From NCBI GenBank assembly GCA_903813345.2, contig CAIIXF020000013.1, positions 215,008 through 279,007 of the forward strand: DNA of 64,000 nucleotides, given 5' to 3'. Made by a program: the position numbers and the translations under genes. The stretch is from Owenia fusiformis (Eukaryota > Annelida > Polychaeta > Sabellida > Oweniidae). The notes beneath the pieces are model-generated. The model saw nothing but the letters and a program-made list of their open reading frames with translations. It ran no database searches and was not told where the DNA came from. Positions 10,740 through 23,230 of the stretch are shown here, one piece after another. Numbering within the stretch: position 1 is the stretch's first letter; each line of letters opens with the position of its first letter.

Positions 10740-12500
10740 AAAGTGGTTAAATAGTGAAAACTCAAGATTTGACCTAGTTATTGACCTTTGACCTAAATAT
10801 AAATTTGACCTAATTTCCGAGAAAGTCAGTCACATTCCCATAACTTCTGAACCGAAAGTTGGATTGAAATTTGATTTGCAGATTCGGACTCCTGAAAATA
10901 TTTTACCTTTGTTTCATAATTCACATGTTTAATTTGGAAAACTCTTTATCTTGACCTAATTTTCAGACACCATATCTCAAAAGTGGGTCAAGAAACTTTG
11001 TGACGGCAAAAGGCTAACACTATTAGAAAACTTTTTGCTATCTGTATACCAAATTTAGAAGAATATCATTAAAGTGTAGTGTCCAATTCGCAAAATTAAC
11101 GAAAACCATGAATTTGACCTAAATTTTGACCTTGGCTTTTCAGTGTCCAAATTTTGAATTAAAGTAGGTTTTGAGGACCTATTTTATGGCACGCTTCCAT
11201 TAATTGTATTTTTATTCTGTCAGTATCTTTTATATTTAAAATTTGTAATTTTCTGCTGCCCTATTGACATAACATGGGATATCAAAATAGCAATTTTTTG
11301 ATTTTTCAAAACGCCATTACTTCCAATCCGGGGGTCTTTGCTACCTGTTTAAAAGATTTTGAAGCAAATCATTTAAGTGTAGTGTCAGAATCGCAAAAAT
11401 AAGTTAAAACTATAAATTTGACCTGCATTTTTACCTAGGCATTTTGGTGTCCAAATTTTAAAGCTAGATAGCATTCGAAGTCCCTTCCTTCTATAGGCTT
11501 TCATTACGTAAAGCTGTACTCAGTCTATATCTCGTATTTTACACTCCAAAAAAATCTTTTTTTCCCATTGCCATAACATGGGGCACCAAATTTAGCGATT
11601 TATGAGCTTTCAAAACGCCATAACTTCCAAACCAAAAGTCGGATTGAAATTTGGTTTGCAGATTCGGATTCCTGTGAAAATTTGACTCTTAATTCATAAC
11701 TCAAACGTTAAATTTGGAGAACTTTTCATGTTGACCTACTTTTCGGACACTATATCTCAAAAGTTGGTCAAAATACTTTCTGACGGCAAAAGGCTAACAC
11801 CATTAACACACTCTTTGCTACCTGTATACCAAATGTTGAAGCAAATAATTAGAGTGTAGTGTCAGAATCTAAAAAATAAGTTAAAACTATAAATTTGACC
11901 TAGATTTTGACCTAGGCATTTTGGTGTCCAAATTTTGAAGCTAGATAGCTTTTGAGGTCCGTTTATTTTATAGGCTTTCATTATGTGAAGCTGTACTCAG
12001 TCTTATATCTCGTATTTTACACTTCAAAAAAATCTTTTTTCCCATTGCCATAACATGGGGCACCAAATTTAGCGATTTTTGAGCTTTCAAACCGCCATAA
12101 CTTCCGAACAAAAAGTCATATTGAAATTTGGTTTGCAGATTCGGATTCCTGAGAAAATTCTACCCTTTATTCATAACTCATACGTTAAATTTGGAGAACC
12201 TTTTAGTTTGACCTACTTTTCGGACACCATATCTCAAAAGTGGGTCAAAATACTTTCTGACGGCAAAGGCTAACACTATTAGCACACTCTTTGCTACCTG
12301 TCTACAAAATTTGGAAGCAAAGCATTGAAGTGTAGTGTCAGAATCGCAAAAAATAACTTAAAACTATCAATTTGACCTAGATTTTGACCTAGGCATTTTA
12401 GTGTCCAAATTTTCAAGCTAGATAGCTTTTGAGGTCCCCTTCTTTTACATGCTTTCATTATGTTAACCTGTATTCAGTCTACATTTAGTATTTTACACTT
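10740..12500. repeat. ~480-bp tandem array at palindrome centre (left)
   Basis: Markers such as CTGACGGCAAAAGGCTAACA (near 11780 and 12256, spacing about 478) and CGCCATAACTTCC (near 11610 and 12090) repeat through the region. A more diverged unit sits at 10840-11330. The array runs into the N gap and restarts inverted on the other side. No protein signature is present. Confidence 0.85.
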
Positions 12501-13000
12501 NNNNNNNNNNNNNNNNNNNNNNNNNNNNNNNNNNNNNNNNNNNNNNNNNNNNNNNNNNNNNNNNNNNNNNNNNNNNNNNNNNNNNNNNNNNNNNNNNNNN
12601 NNNNNNNNNNNNNNNNNNNNNNNNNNNNNNNNNNNNNNNNNNNNNNNNNNNNNNNNNNNNNNNNNNNNNNNNNNNNNNNNNNNNNNNNNNNNNNNNNNNN
12701 NNNNNNNNNNNNNNNNNNNNNNNNNNNNNNNNNNNNNNNNNNNNNNNNNNNNNNNNNNNNNNNNNNNNNNNNNNNNNNNNNNNNNNNNNNNNNNNNNNNN
12801 NNNNNNNNNNNNNNNNNNNNNNNNNNNNNNNNNNNNNNNNNNNNNNNNNNNNNNNNNNNNNNNNNNNNNNNNNNNNNNNNNNNNNNNNNNNNNNNNNNNN
12901 NNNNNNNNNNNNNNNNNNNNNNNNNNNNNNNNNNNNNNNNNNNNNNNNNNNNNNNNNNNNNNNNNNNNNNNNNNNNNNNNNNNNNNNNNNNNNNNNNNNN
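12501..13000. other. Assembly gap (500 N)
   Basis: Exactly 500 N separate the two arms of the inverted repeat. Both flanks belong to the same ~480-bp tandem array in opposite orientation. The gap therefore sits where an assembler could not bridge a repeat or a palindrome centre. Its real length is unknown. Confidence 0.99.
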
Positions 13001-13680
13001 ACCCCCGGATTGGAAGTAATGGCGTTTTGAAAAATCAAAATATTGCTATTTTGATATCCCATGTTATGTCAACAGGGCAGCAGAAAATTACAAATTTTAA
13101 ATATAAGAGATACTGACAGAATAAAAATACAATTAATGGAAGCGTGCCATAGAATAGGTCCTCAAAACCTACTTTAATTCAAAATTTGGAAACTGAAAAG
13201 CCAAGGTCAAAATTTAGGTCAAATTTATGGTTTTCGTTATTTTTGCGAATTGGACACTACACTTTAATGATATTCTTCTAAATTTGGTATACAGATAGCA
13301 AAAAGTTTGCTAATAGTGTTAGCCTTTTGCCGTCATAAAGTTTCTTGACCCACTTTTGAGATATGGTGTCTGAAAATTAGGTCAAGATAAAGAGTTTTCC
13401 AAATTAAACATGTGAGTTATGAAACAAAGGTAAAATATTTTCAGGAGTCCGAATCTGCAAATCAAATTTCAATCCAACTTTCGGTTCAGAAGTTATGGGA
13501 ATGTGACTGACTTTCTCGGAAATTAGGTCAAATTTATATTTAGGTCAAAGGTCAATAACTAGGTCAAATCTTGAGTTTTCACTATTTAACCACTTTTTTA
13601 GCTCTTCAATATTTTGGATGCGAGTTTTTTCATCATGTTACTTGGAAAAAAAAATTTCTGTGAAAACTTTCGTTTTTGGA
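13001..13680. repeat. ~480-bp tandem array, right side of gap
   Basis: This is the reverse complement of about 10690-11334. It is fewer units long than the left side, which has over 1 kb more before the gap. The apparent ORFs across the gap are artefacts of N. Confidence 0.9.
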
Positions 13681-13739
13681 TTACTCTTATCAATTTTCTT
13701 CTCCTTCTTCTCTTAAATTGCTGTACAGCCGGTAAATTA

Positions 13740-14260
13740 TTATCAAGAATCGACCTTAGAGCCCAAGCTTGTGTAGCTTAAGAAACAGCCCTGCGTGCCA
13801 TATGGAATCGAATGTTTAAGCGCTGTGAAGACCTGCCATAAATGTTTTCTGACCAAGCTCACTCTTGGAATTGATTGTCCCAGTAATGTTAAAGTTGCAA
13901 GTCGTGCAGCTGAGTCCCTTTTCATAAGCATTCTGTTGAGGGCTCTTGTGAAATCTGGTTCCAGAAGTGCGCTTTGTCAATCCGAACCTTCACTAATGAC
14001 TCCCATAGCTTTTCTATCACAGGGAGAACGGTAATTTCTTTATAGTTATAAAGATCAAGCCTCGATTTCTGACCACCTTTGCGTTATTTCGCTATTAAAC
14101 CTTGCGAAAAAGCAAGTGGTGGAGTCATTGTGAATGTTATCAGGTTGAAAAGCGTAGCTAGAATGCTTATTAGGGACTCACCTCCGTGAATGAGATGTTC
14201 ATTTGAAATGCCGTCTTGGCTATACACTTTCGTTTCTTTAGCTCCTTATACCATACCTTG
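13740..14260 (-). pseudogene. LINE reverse-transcriptase fragment (right arm)
   Basis: This is the mirror of 10200-10660, with about 145 bp of additional LINE-like sequence at 13685-13835 that the left copy has lost. The additional part continues the frame ending SLVRKHLWQVFTA. Having both versions shows an indel between the arms. The copy is broken by stops and has no function. Confidence 0.7.
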
Positions 14261-14319
14261 AAAATTATACTTATTCAGAGCTCAGTAAGGTCTTTTGTAA
14301 TTAAGCTGTTAAGCTGACC

Positions 14320-14593
14320 AAAATTTACATCCAAAAATCAATTTGAAAAATCATTTTTTACCTTTCGAAGGTCACTGAAGGTCAAGTAAAGGTCCTAAAA
14401 CTAATGTCAGATTTGAACTCCTGGCAATTTGTAGATGATTTTCAAAAAAAAATTTGGTCAAATTGAAGCAAATTGAAAAATAACTTATTTTTACTGTTTT
14501 TTTTAGCAGTTTTAATTTGTGCGGCCAATGTTGACGGACGGACGGAAGGACGGACCAACGGACGCCTGGTCCCATAGGCTCACTGTGTGAGCC
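14320..14593 (+). mobile_element. Hairpin end of pearl-like family (right arm)
   Basis: The hairpin GGCTCACTGTGTGAGCC is at 14577-14593, preceded by ACGG-type microsatellite at 14534-14565. The sequence inward (14330-14510) differs from the left arm's 9680-10160. One arm has therefore suffered a replacement or a large deletion here. Confidence 0.6.
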
Positions 14594-14694
14594 AAAAACA
14601 CAATGCCTTGAACACCTGTTCAAAAGACAATCGTTATAGAAAAATATTTCAAAACACAGTCATGCGTCCTGGTCAAGGCAGACTTTAGAAGGCA

Positions 14695-15250
14695 TTACGA
14701 CCATCTGCTGTCAAATTTGAAGTACCAAAACACTGTGGTTAGGAAGTTGTTTGGTTTTATTGCAATTGCATTTGTTTTTAACACCCTTGACTTCGTTTTC
14801 AAGTATTTTTCTATTAAGAATATCTTTTGAGCGAGTGTCAAAGGCATTATGTTTTTCAACAAACTAGCTACAGGAGCTATACATCTTTGATCTCTACTAT
14901 CTTCCTGAAAAATGAACACAAGATATAGCGATTTCTTTGGGTTGCGTTTTTTGAACACCCTGTAGAAGGCCTTACTCAAACCTACTTACAAGGTTAGGCC
15001 TAACTAGGGAATGTACCTGGGCTGCTTGAATACTATTGCAATTGCATTTGTTTTTAACACCCTTGACTTCGTTTTCAAGTATTCTTCTATTAAGAATATC
15101 TTTTGAGCGAGTGACAAAGGCATTATGTTTTTCAACCAACTAGCTACAGGAGCTATACATCTTTGATCTCTACTATCTTCCTGAAAAATGAACACAAGAT
15201 ATAGCGATTTCTTTGGATTGCGTTTTTGAACACCTGTAGAAGGCCTTACT
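14695..15250 (-). mobile_element. Tandem CAGGGTG-type TIR ends (right arm)
   Basis: Mirror of 8941-9480. The second copy (about 15230) has lost bases in the end motif: AACACCTGTAGAAGG in place of AACACCCTGTAGAAGG. Small indels thus separate it from the left arm. Confidence 0.6.
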
Positions 15251-15349
15251 CAAACCTACTTACAAAGTTAGGCCTAACTAGGGAATGTACCTGGGTTGCT
15301 TGAATACTAGGTCAAGAACTAGGCCTGACCTTTTATATCCAAAGGATAT

Positions 15350-16801
15350 GTATGTGTATATTTGTTTATTAAAGTCTCACATGTCTCCTGGACATCAAGC
15401 CGTTGTCGGCTTAGGAGAGACTATAAAATTTAGTACATTAAAAATTTATTTTTAAAATACTGTATAAAATAAATTCAGTTTATCCATATTAAAATATTAA
15501 TGTTCTTCTGTGTTTCATTATATTAATCAATGTATTGGCTAATGTCCTATGTTCAGTTCATAATGAGAGCATATTGAACTAGGTTATTGCATTGATAAGT
15601 CACTGTATAGAATATTCATTTTGTTTATAAGTTCTTGCCTTTGTTGTTCATACATATTTGCAAGATAAAAGAATGTGTCTTTCATCTTCAATTGAGCCTG
15701 TTCCACATGAACAAAGTCTGTTCTCAATGGGAGTTGGTGGTCTACAGTATCTGCCAGTCTCTATATGGATTTTCAGTGTCCCTGATCTAAGCTGAGCTAT
15801 GTGCCTCCTCTGGTTCCTACTCAGCTGGTTTTAACCCTCAGGTTCAACTGCATGTGTTTTGTGTAGCCTGTAGGTACGTAACTTGTTACCATTCATTGGA
15901 GCTTTGCTGTCATCCCAAAGATTATGCATCCATGTGGTGTGATCCGCCGAAATAAGCAGTTGCTTGAAGGCTTGAAGTTTTGTCTTTACATTAGATATAT
16001 ATGGTTCATTGAAGTATTCTGTTCCAGACGATTCAAAAAACAAGGTAGTCAGCATTTCCCATGACTTTGATCGTCCTAGAAAAGTACATGATGATGACCA
16101 TATAAAGACTTTCCTATTGAGACGATCGTGGTCCATGTTAGTTAGCCTACAGAACAGACGTGCAATTTCCACACGCTGTTTAGTGTAAATTGAAGGCCAT
16201 GCCATGTCTCCGGTGGTGGCTACGTTTGGTGCTACATTTCACAAGGCAGAGAAAATAACGACATGCTCTGTTCTGTATGGCATTTATGCATGAATACTGT
16301 TGTGTACCCCATATTCCAGTCCCATATAGGAGAATTGGCTGAACCATAGTTTCAAAAAGTCTTGTGTATACTTTATATGGAAATCCTCCAAAGGATTTAA
16401 ATTTGGCAATCACCGCTCCAAGAGCTCGGCTGGCAGATTTTGAGAGTATTTTTACTGATTCATTATAGTCTAGGTGTTCATTAAAATACAGTCCAAGATA
16501 TTTATAATCATGTGTGTAATCAAGTGTTATTTCACCACATATAAATTGTTTCTGGCATCAATTTACATTTTTGGGGCGGAAATGCATTATTTTGGTTTTG
16601 TCTTTATTAATCCGTACTCTCCACTTTTTGCACCATTCATTAAAAATATTGAGTAGTTGTTGTAGATTATCTGAGCTTGGGGCGATCAAAATAATATCAT
16701 CTGCATATGCTAAGATACCTATGTTAGTCCCTCCAATGTCAATGCCATATCCAGTGGTATTGATTTCTGATATTGATATGTCTGAAATGTTGTCACCTTA
16801 A
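15350..16801 (-). pseudogene. Non-LTR retrotransposon 3' part (right arm)
   Basis: Minus-strand mirror of 7373-8830 with the same RT palm YADD (near 16710), the PILLYGTGIWG segment and the C-terminal Cys/His knuckle (near 15680). Here the frame after the KTKLQAFK segment stays open and continues to LRTYRLHKTHAVEPEG. The left copy stops at this point, so each arm has private mutations. It is 5'-truncated and still broken by a frameshift near 16200. Confidence 0.85.
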
Positions 16802-16804
16802 GTG

Positions 16805-16912
16805 TCTTTAGCCTTGCCCAAGTCGGTATTTTTTTTTACTTATCTCAGGTCCTGAATTATAGAAATCAAGATAAGTAAAAGAGACCGACTTGGGCAAGGC
16901 TAAAGTGTCTTA
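16805..16912. repeat. Small hairpin (right arm)
   Basis: Mirror of 7270-7368, with the same 22-bp perfect stem (CTTTAGCCTTGCCCAAGTCG and its complement) around an AT-rich loop. Confidence 0.85.
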
Positions 16913-17279
16913 TAATCTGAGACTAACATATTATAATGAAGAAACAGGAATGTGCTCTTTTACACCATTATAGACTAAATAAAACAATTATGTAAAATAT
17001 ATATGATATATTTTATGTGCTTTCAAATGTTGTCCTGTGTGGTTTTTCATTGTGATGTAAAATAATAAATTCAGTATTTTAGTGCCACTTTAGTGCAAAC
17101 TGTATAGGAGCAATTGATCAAGATACTGATTTGCATTAGTTAATTACTTGAAGTGTTTTTCAATGGTGCCCCTTCTTCTTTCTCACTATGACATCAATTA
17201 AAAATTCACTATTCTTTTGTGACCCATAGTTGGTGAACAATTGATCTCAAAGAAACATAAAGAACATCAATATTCAATA

Positions 17280-17840
17280 GTTTGATATACATTTTTTGAC
17301 TTTTTTGAAGGAAATCCGATGAGCGTTTTTTCTGAAATGGCGATGACAAGATTTTTCGAAAAACCTTCAAAATGGCCACCAGAAAACAAGATGGCCGCTC
17401 AAAAGTTAATCAGCTCTAGTACTTCATATCCTCTATCATGTGTGTTTTGAAGGAAATCCGATGAGCGGATTTTCTGAAATGGCGATGACAAGATTTTTCG
17501 AAAAATCTTCAAAATGGCTGCCAGAAAACAAGATGGCCGCCCAAAAGTTAATCAGCTCTAGTACTTGATATCCTCTATCATTTGTGTAAATTTGAAGGAA
17601 ATCCAATGAGCGGTTTTCCTGAAATGGCGATGACAAGATTTTTCGAAAAACCTTCAAAATGGCCGCCAGAAAACAAGATGGCCACCCAAAAGTTAATCAG
17701 CTCTAGTACTTCATATACTCTATCATCTCTGCAAATTTGGAGAAAATCTGATGAGCAGTTTTCCTTAAACGGCGATGACAAAAAGCGGGACGATCACGAT
17801 CACGACCACGATCACGATCACGACCACGACCAGTATCTAT
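17280..17840. repeat. ~144-bp tandem units plus microsatellite (right arm)
   Basis: Mirror of 5505-6030. The GATCAC/GACCAC microsatellite is at 17788-17832 and is longer than in the left arm, a typical length polymorphism. Confidence 0.85.
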
Positions 17841-17884
17841 GGCGACTATATTCCACCGATGGTGTGATAAAAACTAAATATATA

Positions 17885-19270
17885 TAATATTTATTTTGAT
17901 TATTGATAGTAACAGACAAATGACAGAGATTTTTTCTTCAAAGGGCCATTTTAAACTTCATAATAGAATGACCTATATTTTGAAATATAAAGGTCAGAAT
18001 GACCTAATTTTTGGATTTGGTTATCAAACAAAGCCCCTTCTTTGATATCCCGTACAATTTATTCTAAATATCTTGTGGGCTTTTATAGGGTCTCACTTGT
18101 CCTGTAGCATAGAGATAGCCAGCCTTTTGCCGTCAGAAGGTATTTTGACCCAATTATTGAGATATCTGTGTGGAGAATGATGGTTAACAAAAATGTTCAG
18201 ATTGTCGTTTTGAATTGACCAAGTTTTTGAGCTTGACCTTAGGTATTCAAACTTTTAACTTGGTTTATCGCTTGCTTGTTTGGCTGTTTGATTTGTTGTT
18301 GGGTTTAGGTCATTGTTTGGTTAGGCTAGTAGGTTGTTTGTTCTTAAAATGTAACCACTCCTTGGTAACGTACAAATCAGATTCTGAAACTTCTAAGAGA
18401 ATATCAAATATCACCAGCAAGAACAGAACAAATATTTAACATATAAAAATTCTATTGAGGAATAACAACAATTACTTATGATATCACTACAACCATAATT
18501 TCTTAATCTATTGATACATCGCAGCTTTACATTGCAGTCCAGCTTAAAAGCTGAAGGAAAAGGGAGTGTGAAACATATTTTTTTAGAATTTTGGTTAAAA
18601 CATCAGGAATTAGTCAAATAAAGTTTTCATACATATTTTCAGTACATATATCATATGAATAAGTACAAAATAGATCAATAATAACAGACTGGGCTTTAAA
18701 TGTTCTTATGTACTCTTTCTTTTGCTTAAAAACAGCAACATTTCAAACAATCCATAATGCAATTCATAATGCTTGACAGATCTTTAATTATGATTTGATA
18801 TTTTGCATGAAATTTTCATTTGCTGTATGTCTATGTTCCCTTACACAAATAAAAGGTTAATGTCAATGATTACATAAACAAAGCATGTCAACACTGTCAT
18901 TAAACGACAGGAAAATAACAATATTGATTGGTATGTATGTTGATACTATTTTACTTATACAATTATATTATATCATAATATCCATGATTATAACTATTGA
19001 TAATTTATTAAATGTTTAATAGTTTCATATTTTATGAATTTATTTAATACTGTATTATAGTAGAATACTAAGACAAATATGAAGAATATAACAACTTTCA
19101 TATAGTAATTATTCTCATGAAAATTAGTAAAAAAAAATCAACTTTAATTTTATTGAACATGCATCTATTTACATTTTTGAACTCTTAAGTATAGGCCTAC
19201 ATGGTCTATATACATGTAGAGAAGCATTTGAGTTAAAATGAGCTGTTTGTCAATAGTCATACACAAATTG
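17885..19270. other. Unassigned AT-rich stretch (right arm)
   Basis: Mirror of 4081-5500. No gene or RNA is recognised. The 74-codon frame near 18215 has no protein-family signature. Confidence 0.5.
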
Positions 19271-20830
19271 TATTTTGGTGGGCACAGTTTCCCATAAAAT
19301 ACCAATGACTATAAAAAAATATACAATTGCTTCAAGGTCATAATGAATCATACAACCTATACTCTACAGCCTCTATGGTAACAATAGAAACTATATGGCC
19401 ACCTCAGGGAATACGGCGAGTCATGGCAGGCATAGTTTTCTGTAAGTAGAGAAATGCCAATAATCACCATAGATTTCAATGTTGTTGTACAACATATCCC
19501 AATTGGGAAATACCAATTCTATGACAGGCATAGAAAATCTAAAGTTACCTAAAGGCTGCTGTATGACGTACAGTCACCTCTACAATGGCAATAGAAATTC
19601 TACACTCAGCTCAGAATCTAATCCCTAATTGAGTCAATCTCTATCAATGTAAAGTTACAAGGTGTAATTTTACAAATTAGCCTATAGGGAAACCATAGCA
19701 AATCTACAGTCGCCACAGAGTGTAAGGGAAGTCTATGATAGACACAGTTTCTCAAAATAGAGAAATACCAACGACCATAGAAAACTTACAGTTGTCTCGA
19801 GGTCACTGTACATCCTCAATGGTAACCATGGAATTAACAGTATATGGTCACCACAAGAAATATGGCAAGTCTATTACAGACATAATTCTCCCTAAGTAGA
19901 GAAATGCCAATAACCACCATAGATTTCAATGTTGTCAAACAACATTTCTCAATTGGGAATACCTATGCTATGATGAACATAGAAAATCTAAAGTTACCTA
20001 AAGGCTGCTGTATGACATACAGTTACCTTTACAATGGCAATAGAAATTCTACACTCAGCTCAGAATCTAATCCCTAATTGAGTCAATCTCTATCAATGTA
20101 AAGTTACAAGATGTAATTTTACAAATTAGCCTATAGGGAAACCATAGCAAATCTACAGTCGCCACAGAGTGTAAGGGAAGTCTATGGTAGACACAGTTTC
20201 TCAAAATTGAGAAATACCAACGACCGTAGAAAACTTACAGTCGTCCTGAGGTCACTGTACATCCTCAATGATAACCACTGAATTAACAGTATATGGTCAC
20301 CATAAGAAATATGGCAAGTCTATTACAGACATAATTCTCCCTAAGTAGAGAAATGCCAATAACCACCATAGATTTCAATGTTGTCAAACAACATTTCTCA
20401 ATTGGGAATACCTATGCTATGATGAACATAGAAAATCTAAAGTTACCTAAAGGCTGCTGTATGACGTACAGTCACCTCTACAATGGCAAAAGAAATTCTA
20501 TATTCAATTCAGGATCTAGTCCCTAATTGAGTCAATCTCTGTCAGTGTAAATTTAGTGTGTAAATTTACAAGATCAGCAACCATAGAAAATATACAGTCG
20601 CAACAGAGTCTATGACAAGTCTATGATGGACAGTTTCCCAAAATAGAGAAATACCAATGACCCTATCTATGGTCATCTCAAGGTCACTGTACAGCATACA
20701 GTCTACACTGTACAATAACCATAGAAATTATATGGTCACCACGAGGAATGAAGCAAGTCTATGATATAGTTCTCCGTAGTAGAGAAATGCCAACAAACAT
20801 AAATTTCAACGTTGTTGTATAATGGAGCAT
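19270..20830. repeat. ~448-bp tandem repeat (right arm)
   Basis: Mirror of 2520-4080. The same unit marker appears in reverse complement (GTTACCTAAAGGCTGCTG) at three positions about 448 bp apart. Confidence 0.85.
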
Positions 20831-21539
20831 TTCAAAAGATCGATATCAGAAAATTAACTGTATTTGAAGAGTTAGGGGGAGGGAGGGGGGTCATAAGCAT
20901 TAATCTGACATCGGCCTGGGAATTTTTCATCCAGTGCACTTTCGGTACTACTGAGCACTGAAAATAAAAAGATCACAACAAAGTAAAATTATACTAAAAA
21001 TGATCTTTTTGAACCCTATTTATGGCAATCCTGAAGTAACAAATATGAAAGTTTTGTCAATGTATTCTGGTCTAGATAAAAAAACAACACTGAACCAAAC
21101 AACAAAATCGTCAAAAAAAACAGCCGGCACAATCCATCTAAGCCAATGGGTATGTGTTGTATGCATCCAAATGCCTTTAACGTGTCCATTTAAATGACCC
21201 AACAGTTCTTTAATGCTATTGTACTGCAGGTGCATACCGATTTATATTATATTATTATACATTCACCTTCTTCCAAGGCAGTCTTTTAACTTTGTGTCAC
21301 CTATGGATTCACTTATGTATTCATTTATAGTTTTAAACCTTAGTGTATCTTAGTGTTAGATTAATGTGACTTTCGAAATGATGCATATCAACATTTCTCA
21401 GACACAATTATAAGGGGGGAGGGAGGGGTTTGTTCAAATAGAGTTACTTTTCCGATATTGATCTTTAAAAATTGCTCCATAACATATCCATATTGAGATA
21501 TACTTATGATATGACAAAAATAGAAAATCTACAGTAACC

Positions 21540-21775
21540 TCCAGTTTGCTGTATAACACGTGGTGACCTCTTCAATGGCACTAAAAATTCTACAATCACT
21601 TTAAGATCTAGTCTCAAATTGTCTACAATGGCACTAAAAATTCTACAATCAGTTAAAGATCTAGTCTCAAATTGTCTACAATGGCACTAAAAAATCTACA
21701 ATCACCTTAAGATCTAGTCTCAAATTGTCTACAATGGCACTAAAAAATCTACAATCACCTAGTGTAAATTTACAA
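21540..21775. repeat. 53-bp tandem repeat (right arm)
   Basis: Mirror of 1491-1700. Units contain TCTACAATGGCACTAAAAA. Confidence 0.85.
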
Positions 21776-22439
21776 TATGTATATGTACAATAGGTATATT
21801 TACAAAGTAGCCTCCTAGGCAATCCTTCAAAATATATAGTCACCTAAATAAAAAGTCTAGTACTTTCACTCTCATTGATAAAATCATTCATTGATATTCA
21901 GCATATGTTAAACTTGTTGATGATAAATGAACAAAAATGTCTATAATCAGTATTCAGAGCTGACAGAGGATGTAGATCCCAGTCTCCATAGTTTCAAAGT
22001 CAGTTCATAGAGGCCATACACTTGGCAGTTAGGATCAAACACCACTATGTTTTTCATGAATGCTTTGTATTCACGATTCATCTTTTGGAACTTCTTCCAA
22101 CCATTGGATGTACCATTCTGAAATAAAATTTGATAACATTAAGATGCATCAATTTTTATCAAACATTTCAAAAGATAAAGATTTAAAATTGTACATAAAA
22201 ATATGTTATTCTTTATTTAAAACATCTATTCTAATATTTTTACCATTTTCTCATTCAAATTTTAAAATTAACTTAGTATAATGTATTAGTGGTAATTTTG
22301 CCTAATCATTTAATTTGCCTATTGCTTTATTTTTGTCAGGTTCGGAGAATTAAATGTCGAAAATATTATCCTCATAATGTTATCCCATGGAAAGTTTCTT
22401 GTCATTAAGAAAAATTAGAATTAGAATAAAGGACCCATG

Positions 22440-22822
22440 GTCCTGTGCTCACACAGTTTGGAACCTTCAGAGGAATGTATATCCCGACTTTCTATTGAAA
22501 ATTTCTTTTTGGCAAAGCTCCTTTGTCCCTAGGCATCAGCATATATAATTTGAACCAAATCCATCAACTAGTATGGAAGTTATCAACATTTATATTTTTA
22601 CAAAAATGGGGCCATTTTGAATTGAGTGGCCATATTGAAAATTTCTTCTCAAGCAGATATTCTACACCCATAAGGCATAAGCCTATAAAATTTGAATCAA
22701 ATCCATCATCTGGTATTTGAGTTGTCGCCCGGACAAACGAACAGACGAACGCACAGACAGAAAGCGGGCGGACAAATGCACGGCTTTCCTATATCCCCCT
22801 CAAACTTCGTTCGGTGGGATAA
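22440..22822 (+). mobile_element. Pearl/HINE-like element (right arm)
   Basis: Mirror of 427-800: ACAGACG/AAAGCGGGCGG microsatellite near 22735-22775, then the terminal hairpin with TATCCC and GGGATA stems at about 22792-22821. Confidence 0.55.
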
Positions 22823-23112
22823 TTAGTACTTAATTAGCACTCTGGCAAAAGCGCATTTATGAGCACTCATGCCAAGAGTGCTAATTTAGTACTTATTCAT
22901 GACATATGTACTCATTTCAAAAAATGCACTTAGTCAGTGCTCATAGCAGGCTCGTAGCCAGAAGGGTCTGCTCAAACCCTGTGGGGGGGTCCACAGGGTT
23001 TGAGCGGACCCCCCCCTCCCCCGGCCAAAATCATGCAGTTTTTGACCATTTTGAACTAATATTTACTGAAATGAGCACTCAAGTAGCGCTGAAATCAGAA
23101 AAGAGAGCTTAC

Positions 23113-23230
23113 CTTTCCTGGGGCAATGTTAGTCCTACTAGAGATATTTTGTCAGTGGGTTGGACTCTATCATGGTCTGATGGGTCTGCAAATGTAAGGG
23201 GCAGCATACCTTGTTTCTCAAGATTAGTTT
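23113..23230 (-). pseudogene. Aconitase exon: [15 protein letters not shown]
   Basis: The acceptor TGTTTTCAG precedes 23230 and the donor GTAAGC follows 23113. It reads [20 protein letters not shown], then [19 protein letters not shown], with no lesion. Bases 23113-23163 are shared with the left palindrome arm (window bases 1-51), so the inverted repeat enters this exon. Confidence 0.92.

Larger units (their letters stand above)
1..12500 (+). repeat. Left arm of giant inverted repeat
   Basis: The arm is the reverse complement of 13001-23163: base 1 pairs with 23163 and base 51 with 23113. It runs off the left window edge, so its true outer end is unknown. Correspondence holds at every landmark: the aconitase exon end, 53-bp array, LINE, CAGGGTG tandem copies and LINE RT fragment. 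The left arm is longer. It holds an 829-bp TIR element at 6341-7169, about 100 bp near 2118-2220, a different stretch at about 9680-10160, and about 1.17 kb of tandem repeat (11334-12500) beyond the point where the right arm stops at the gap. Point differences are scattered throughout. Confidence 0.95.
13001..23163 (-). repeat. Right arm of giant inverted repeat
   Basis: This is the mirror copy of 1-11334. It has its own private sequence: about 145 bp at 13685-13835 missing from the left arm, and a longer GATCAC/GACCAC microsatellite at 17790-17832. It lacks the 829-bp TIR element; the empty site is near 16995. The arm ends at or beyond 23163 inside an aconitase-like exon. The left partner starts at window base 1, so the homology probably continues past the window. 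Confidence 0.95.

Noticed and set aside
12460-13116. Long ORFs across the gap on both strands
   Set aside because: They consist almost entirely of N translated as X; only short tandem-repeat sequence flanks the gap.
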